Of a stretch of 27,254 nucleotides of DNA, positions 24,104-27,254 are shown in pieces (the first letter of the stretch is position 1; each line of letters opens with the position of its first letter). A program made the translations under genes and the position numbers. The notes below the pieces were generated by a model. The model had not been told where the DNA came from. It saw only the letters and a list, made by a program, of their open reading frames with translations, and made no database searches. The stretch comes from CAYSYY01 sp964576115 [NCBI: uncultured Gemmatimonadota bacterium] (lineage in GTDB: Bacteria; Blakebacterota; Blakebacteria; Blakebacterales). The DNA is taken from the NCBI GenBank assembly GCA_964576115.1, contig CAZNUA010000046.1, forward strand, positions 1 to 27,254, read 5' to 3'.

Positions 24104-24133
24104 AAGCCCGTTCCCCGTGAACGGGCTTTTTTT
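24104..24133 (+). terminator. Intrinsic terminator after frr
   Basis: AAGCCCGTTC (24104-24113) and GAACGGGCTT (24119-24128) form a perfect 10-bp stem with a 5-base loop, followed by a run of T (24127-24133). It closes the rpsB-tsf-pyrH-frr transcript. Confidence 0.93.
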
Positions 24134-24151
24134 CAGGTCTGTCAGACGTTG

Positions 24152-24195
24152 ACACAATCCGGACGCAATCCGAACGCAATCCGGATACAATCGGG
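24152..24195 (+). repeat. Four 11-bp direct repeats upstream of an unknown gene
   Basis: ACACAATCCGG, ACGCAATCCGA, ACGCAATCCGG and ATACAATCGGG follow without spacers, sharing the core CAATC[CG]G. One repeat per DNA turn is the spacing used by OmpR/PhoB-type regulators. They precede the two candidate promoters of the next gene. An operator is an inference; simple repeat expansion is possible. Confidence 0.7.
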
Positions 24196-24226
24196 GTATT
24201 CTTCTCTCGCACCCGAAAACCCGGTG

Positions 24227-24235
24227 TGATATACT
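24227..24235 (+). promoter_or_regulatory. Extended -10 promoter candidate
   Basis: TG, one base, then TATACT (24230-24235) is a good extended -10. No -35 box is found, which would fit dependence on an activator bound to the repeats 30-75 bases upstream. Confidence 0.45.
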
Positions 24236-24280
24236 CTGTTGCAGCAGTGCCATGCTCTGTGAGAAATGTGTAAATCCTGG

Positions 24281-24310
24281 TTGACACTATTGTTCAAATA
24301 TCGGTAAAGT
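24281..24310 (+). promoter_or_regulatory. Promoter candidate for the unknown gene at 24361
   Basis: A perfect TTGACA (24281-24286) and TAAAGT (24305-24310, four of six) are 18 bases apart, giving a leader of about 45 bases. Confidence 0.55.
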
Positions 24311-24360
24311 TGTCAGCCCTGGTGTTATGAGGTGCATCTGGGGCCAAACAGGTTCAGAAA

Positions 24361-25017
24361 ATGAACAAATCACTTGAAGAGATGGAAATTGACATCCGGA
24401 CCTTGTCCGGTGTTCTGTCCGCTTCCGTCATTCTGAGCCCGGATGGTAAAGACATCGATGAGATCCACATCGTATCTACCTGCGAGCGAACCCCGAAACA
24501 ACTCGTCAGGGATGTAGAAACACTGATCCTGGGAAACCACGGCATACGAATCGATCACAAGAAAATCAGTATCGCCCAGGTCCGGGATGTTGACATTGAA
24601 GCGATCGTTGATACTGAAACGGAGAGCAAAGGGGCTGAGCGCCCGTCGCGTATCCGTTTCGTCTCCGCCAGGTCCAACACGTATGGGCTGCGGTGGGAGG
24701 TCGCGGTTGAGCTCGAGAGGGGCGGCATCCCCTCTGCGGCAACGGTGAATGGTGCCGGCAGCCGCAAGAACAAGGCCCGGCTGGTCGCCCAAGCAACCGC
24801 CGAAGCGTTGAACAACTACCTCGGCGAGAAACAGGCTGTCGCTGTCGACGAGGTTCAGATCAACGAAGGAATCGGCTACAAGACGGCAGTCGTCATCCTC
24901 ACGCTTCTTGGTGACCGCACCGAAAAAGTGCTGGTCGGAAGCAGCCTGATGGATGAAGACATGCCAAAGGCAGTTGTTCATGCTACACTGGATGCAGTCA
25001 ATCGGGCTCTGACCTGA
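24361..25017 (+). CDS. Conserved-looking protein of unknown function
   Basis: A 218-residue soluble protein that I cannot name. The N-terminal part (1-75) alternates strands and helices: LSGVLSASVILSPDGKDIDE, IHIVSTCERTPKQLVRDVETLILGNHGIRIDHKKISIAQV. This has the look of a small alpha/beta ligand or RNA-binding module. The C-terminal part (about 95-218) has RFVSARSNTYGLRWEVAVELERGG, KARLVAQATAEALNNYL and AVVHATLDAVNRAL, another alpha/beta unit. There is no signal peptide or membrane segment. The ATG at 24361 follows two possible promoters and an 11-bp repeat array. The next gene is an HD-GYP protein, so a shared signalling job is possible. GC content is near 53%, between its two neighbours. 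Confidence 0.75.
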   Translation: MNKSLEEMEIDIRTLSGVLSASVILSPDGKDIDEIHIVSTCERTPKQLVRDVETLILGNHGIRIDHKKISIAQVRDVDIEAIVDTETESKGAERPSRIRFVSARSNTYGLRWEVAVELERGGIPSAATVNGAGSRKNKARLVAQATAEALNNYLGEKQAVAVDEVQINEGIGYKTAVVILTLLGDRTEKVLVGSSLMDEDMPKAVVHATLDAVNRALT

Positions 25018-25095
25018 AACTGGTCCGTGCCTGGTGCTTCGAAGCGAGAAAGAGGAAGATCGAACCTCAACAGGATGACTGAGTGAGAAAAGGTT

Positions 25096-25289
25096 AAAGA
25101 CCGACATCTACTCGGCTTACCTACGAGCGGAGCGAATCCCCCAGCGGAGCGGGTACTTTGCCCAACTAGCGGACGGGCAAAGATTCCACTACAGAAAGGG
25201 GGAATAGCCATGTTCTGGAAGCTTTTGCTTACGGCCCTCGTTGCGACTTTATCAAAAACAAGTTGGTGAGCTGGTAGTTGTCGGTCTTT
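25096..25289 (+). promoter_or_regulatory. Possible folded leader RNA before HD-GYP gene
   Basis: AAAGACCGACA (25096-25106) is the exact complement of TGTCGGTCTTT (25279-25289). Between them CTTTGCCC (25156-25163) pairs with GGGCAAAG (25175-25182) around an 11-base loop. This could be a multi-branched leader. I compared it with the c-di-GMP class I consensus and do not see its conserved core. The small ORF lies within it, so RNA folding and translation of that ORF would compete. Confidence 0.3.
25210..25269 (+). CDS. Possible 19-residue membrane peptide
   Basis: The peptide MFWKLLLTALVATLSKTSW has one short hydrophobic helix with a positive residue on each side. AAAGGGGGA at 25195-25203 is a strong Shine-Dalgarno 7 bases before the ATG, which is the main support. 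It precedes the HD-GYP gene by 66 bases. Its base composition is intermediate between the flanks. A chance ORF cannot be excluded at this length. Confidence 0.4.
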   Translation: MFWKLLLTALVATLSKTSW

Positions 25290-25335
25290 CCTTGTCCCCA
25301 GTCGAACTGATCTCGGATTAACTTAGGTTCAAAGG

Positions 25336-26742
25336 ATGATTCGCAGACTAGCCCTTGTCATCTATCTTGTTTCACTTAGTATTATTGCAATTGTTCTGTT
25401 TATTGTGTCGGTAAATGAGCTTGAACATTACCGTATATCAATTATTGATATATTGTTTTGGACTGTTTTTGTTGTTTGGGCTGAACTTGCCTCAATAAAG
25501 TTGCCAAAAGGTGGAGCAGCTCTTAGTGTTGGTGGAGTTGTAGATTGTTCTATTATTGTTCTATTTCCAACACCAATAGCAGCATTGTATGGAGTGTTAT
25601 CGGGCATAGTAACTTCAGTAAAACGTAAGGTTGACCTCGAAAGATTTGTATTTAATATTTCGATGTTTGCGGTAACGATGTCTGTGTCTTCATTGATAAT
25701 AAACATTGCTAATGTTAAATTATATGAAGTGGGTCCCAATATTACATCTGATATTTCTTCTGTTCCTAATTTAATAATACCGATATTAGCTCCTTTTATA
25801 TGTTCTATTATTGTATATTTCATTATAAATACTGGATTGGTCAGTATTGCAATAGGAATTAGTGAAAATGAATCGCCAATCTATATCTGGAAAACAAATT
25901 ATAAATGGACAATACCTAGTATAGCTGCAATGGGTCCCATCGGGTTGGTTATTGCATTAGTTTACTATTTGTTATCTAGTATTAACCCAATATTAGCTAT
26001 TATTGGAGTATCAGTTTTCTTTTTACCAACACTTCTAATGCGTTATGCACACAAATTATTTGTCGATGTAAATAATGCATACTTCAACTCAATAAAGGCA
26101 CTGGTTTCTGCCTTAGACGCTAGTCATCACTATACCCAAGGTCACTCTACAAGGGTGAGTCGTAATGCAGAAATTGTATCGAAACACCTCAAGCTTCCTG
26201 AAAAAGATATAGAGTCTATCAGTCAAGGCGCTTTGTTACATGATATTGGAAAGATTGGATTAGATAAATCGATCCTGGATAAAGATGGAGCCCTCTCAAA
26301 CTCAGAATGGGATCAAGTCAAACAGCATCCCGTGCTTGGTGCTAGAATAATCCATGACCTCACTTTTCTTGAGGAAGCGAAACAAGTTGTACTACATCAT
26401 CATGAACGTATCGATGGTAAAGGTTATCCCTACGGACTAATAGGAGATGATATTCCTCTTGGCGCCAAGATTGTGAATGCATTGGATTCTTTAGATGCAC
26501 TCACTTCTGATAGAGCGTACAGACATGCCTTAACTGTGGAGCAAGCACTGGATATTCTACAAACTGGCGCGGGGGAGCAGTTTGATAGAACAATTGTTAA
26601 AACGGTAACTGAACTGGTTGAATCCGGCCAGCTTGTTTTCCAATCTGAAGTGGAAGATGATGATCTTGAACCAGAGGTCATACTTACTCTCCGCGACGTT
26701 AAAGAGGCACTGAACACAGAAACAGAAGGATCACCGGTTTGA
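25336..26742 (+). CDS. Membrane HD-GYP domain protein (c-di-GMP phosphodiesterase-like)
   Basis: A 468-residue protein. About seven membrane helices occupy residues 1-235. A linker leads to an HD-GYP domain (about 250-435): HSTRVSRNA, ALLHDIGK (H302, D303), HHHERIDGKGYPYGL (H354-E357, G363-P365) and NALDSLDALTSDRAYR. HD-GYP enzymes cleave cyclic di-GMP; key metal ligands look intact. The membrane part resembles the N-terminal sensors found in many such proteins. GC content is about 32% in the membrane half and about 44% in the HD-GYP half, far below the genes at 1-20 kb. AAAGG directly abuts the ATG at 25336; TTAGG at 25323-25327 is a better-placed site. Its stop overlaps the purM start. Confidence 0.9.
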   Translation: MIRRLALVIYLVSLSIIAIVLFIVSVNELEHYRISIIDILFWTVFVVWAELASIKLPKGGAALSVGGVVDCSIIVLFPTPIAALYGVLSGIVTSVKRKVDLERFVFNISMFAVTMSVSSLIINIANVKLYEVGPNITSDISSVPNLIIPILAPFICSIIVYFIINTGLVSIAIGISENESPIYIWKTNYKWTIPSIAAMGPIGLVIALVYYLLSSINPILAIIGVSVFFLPTLLMRYAHKLFVDVNNAYFNSIKALVSALDASHHYTQGHSTRVSRNAEIVSKHLKLPEKDIESISQGALLHDIGKIGLDKSILDKDGALSNSEWDQVKQHPVLGARIIHDLTFLEEAKQVVLHHHERIDGKGYPYGLIGDDIPLGAKIVNALDSLDALTSDRAYRHALTVEQALDILQTGAGEQFDRTIVKTVTELVESGQLVFQSEVEDDDLEPEVILTLRDVKEALNTETEGSPV

Positions 26743-27254
26743 CAGATTACAGAAGTAGTGGCGTAGACATTGAAGCTGGAGATGCTGTAAAGGCACGGAT
26801 TGCAGATCTGGTTAAAAGTACATACTCAGAGCAGGTGCTTACCAGGGGAGGTGAATTCGCCGGATTGGTCCAGTTGCCTGATTATCATGATGCTCTTGCA
26901 GTTAGTATTGATGGAGTTGGCACAAAATTGAAAGTAGCCGTTCTATCCAATATCCACAACACTGTCGGCCAGGATCTTGTGAATCATTGCGTTAATGATA
27001 TTGCGGTCATGGGTTGTGACCCCCTTTGCTTCGTGGATTACATGGCTCTGGGCAAACTTGATGAGCAGGTGGTTTTACAAATTATTGAAGGCCTGTGTGC
27101 CGGGTGTAAGGAAAACGGAATTGCATTGATAGGTGGTGAGACGGCGCAGATGCCAGATATGTATGCGGAGGGTGAGTATGATCTGGCAGGTGCAATTGTT
27201 GGATTGGTCAATCCGGAAAAGAGATTCCCGAAATCGAACATTGCGGCAGGAGAT
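26739..27254 (+). CDS. purM: Phosphoribosylformylglycinamidine cyclo-ligase (5' part)
   Basis: The first 172 codons of PurM (AIR synthetase), cut by the window end; the full family length is about 340. It closes the imidazole ring in the fifth step of purine synthesis. SSGVDIEAGDAVKARI, VSIDGVGTKLKVA, HCVNDIAVMGCDPLCFVDYMALGKL and IGGETAQMPDMY match PurM strongly. The start is TTG at 26739, overlapping the HD-GYP stop (TTGA), with GAAGGA at 26725-26730. No ATG or GTG gives the family's TDYRSSGVDI start, so TTG is preferred. Base composition is low in GC like the gene before it. Confidence 0.93.
   Translation, partial: MTDYRSSGVDIEAGDAVKARIADLVKSTYSEQVLTRGGEFAGLVQLPDYHDALAVSIDGVGTKLKVAVLSNIHNTVGQDLVNHCVNDIAVMGCDPLCFVDYMALGKLDEQVVLQIIEGLCAGCKENGIALIGGETAQMPDMYAEGEYDLAGAIVGLVNPEKRFPKSNIAAGD

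Larger units (their letters stand above)
25018..25335 (+). other. Gap before the HD-GYP gene with structured elements
   Basis: About 318 bases. It holds an 11-bp inverted repeat (25096-25106, 25279-25289), a GAGCGGAGCG/AGCGGAGCG direct repeat (25125-25134, 25143-25151), an 8-bp hairpin (25156-25182) and a possible 19-codon gene (25210-25269). See those entries. Confidence 0.6.

Noticed and set aside
24152-24195. CRISPR-like array
   Set aside because: Units are only 11 bases with no spacers; more likely an operator or simple tandem repeat.
25096-25289. c-di-GMP class I riboswitch or a short mobile element
   Set aside because: The conserved riboswitch core is not visible, and there is no target-site duplication next to the inverted repeat.

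Overview
The window reads as a chromosomal segment of a Gram-negative bacterium with high GC content (roughly 60-70% over most of its length by eye). It encodes an LptD-type outer-membrane LPS assembly protein of the Bacteroidota-like form, a GlmU-like protein of the alternative 'FCB' type, lipoproteins including a 6-bladed beta-propeller and a DUF6599-like protein, and a short EF-Ts. Together these suggest a lineage in or near the FCB superphylum (for example Krumholzibacteriota, Eisenbacteria or Latescibacteria-like groups). The placement is inference from gene types; no rRNA is present. I saw no phage, insertion sequence, CRISPR array or tRNA.

Layout. 1-4513: tightly overlapping genes on the + strand (partial glycosyltransferase-like DUF2064 gene, YigZ/IMPACT protein, ROK sugar kinase, LptD). 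4538-4955: an HU gene with its own promoter and a strong intrinsic terminator. 5005-7204: GlmU-like protein and a DMT-family permease. 7237-11231: membrane histidine kinase, NtrC-type sigma-54 activator and dodecin. 11445-12736: a secreted beta-propeller protein behind a possible small secreted peptide. 12749-14624 (- strand): a DUF6599-like lipoprotein followed by a Tat-exported DUF362 protein. 14750-17764: pyrimidine operon pyrR-pyrB-pyrC with a terminator hairpin in the leader that suggests attenuation. 17877-19526 (- strand): GMC oxidoreductase of the cholesterol-oxidase type with a four-cysteine cluster. 19527-20181: 655 bases with no gene, several inverted repeats and a T-tract, then the rplM promoter and leader. 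20182-24133: rplM-rpsI, rpsB-tsf-pyrH-frr, closed by a strong terminator. 24152-27254: an uncharacterised protein, a possible 19-residue membrane peptide, an HD-GYP protein and the start of purM.

How the parts work together. The housekeeping blocks cover translation (L13, S9, S2, EF-Ts, RRF), UMP synthesis and phosphorylation (PyrB, PyrC, PyrH) and envelope building (LptD, GlmU-like). The kinase/regulator pair probably controls sigma-54 promoters outside what I can identify here.

The most unusual part is the right end. GC content falls abruptly to about 32-45% at the HD-GYP gene. That gene is preceded by an 11-bp perfect inverted repeat enclosing a hairpin and a tiny ORF. It overlaps purM at a TTGA junction. 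The uncharacterised gene upstream carries four 11-bp direct repeats in front of it. This looks like a candidate cyclic-dinucleotide signalling locus tied to purine synthesis, but its function is inferred only.
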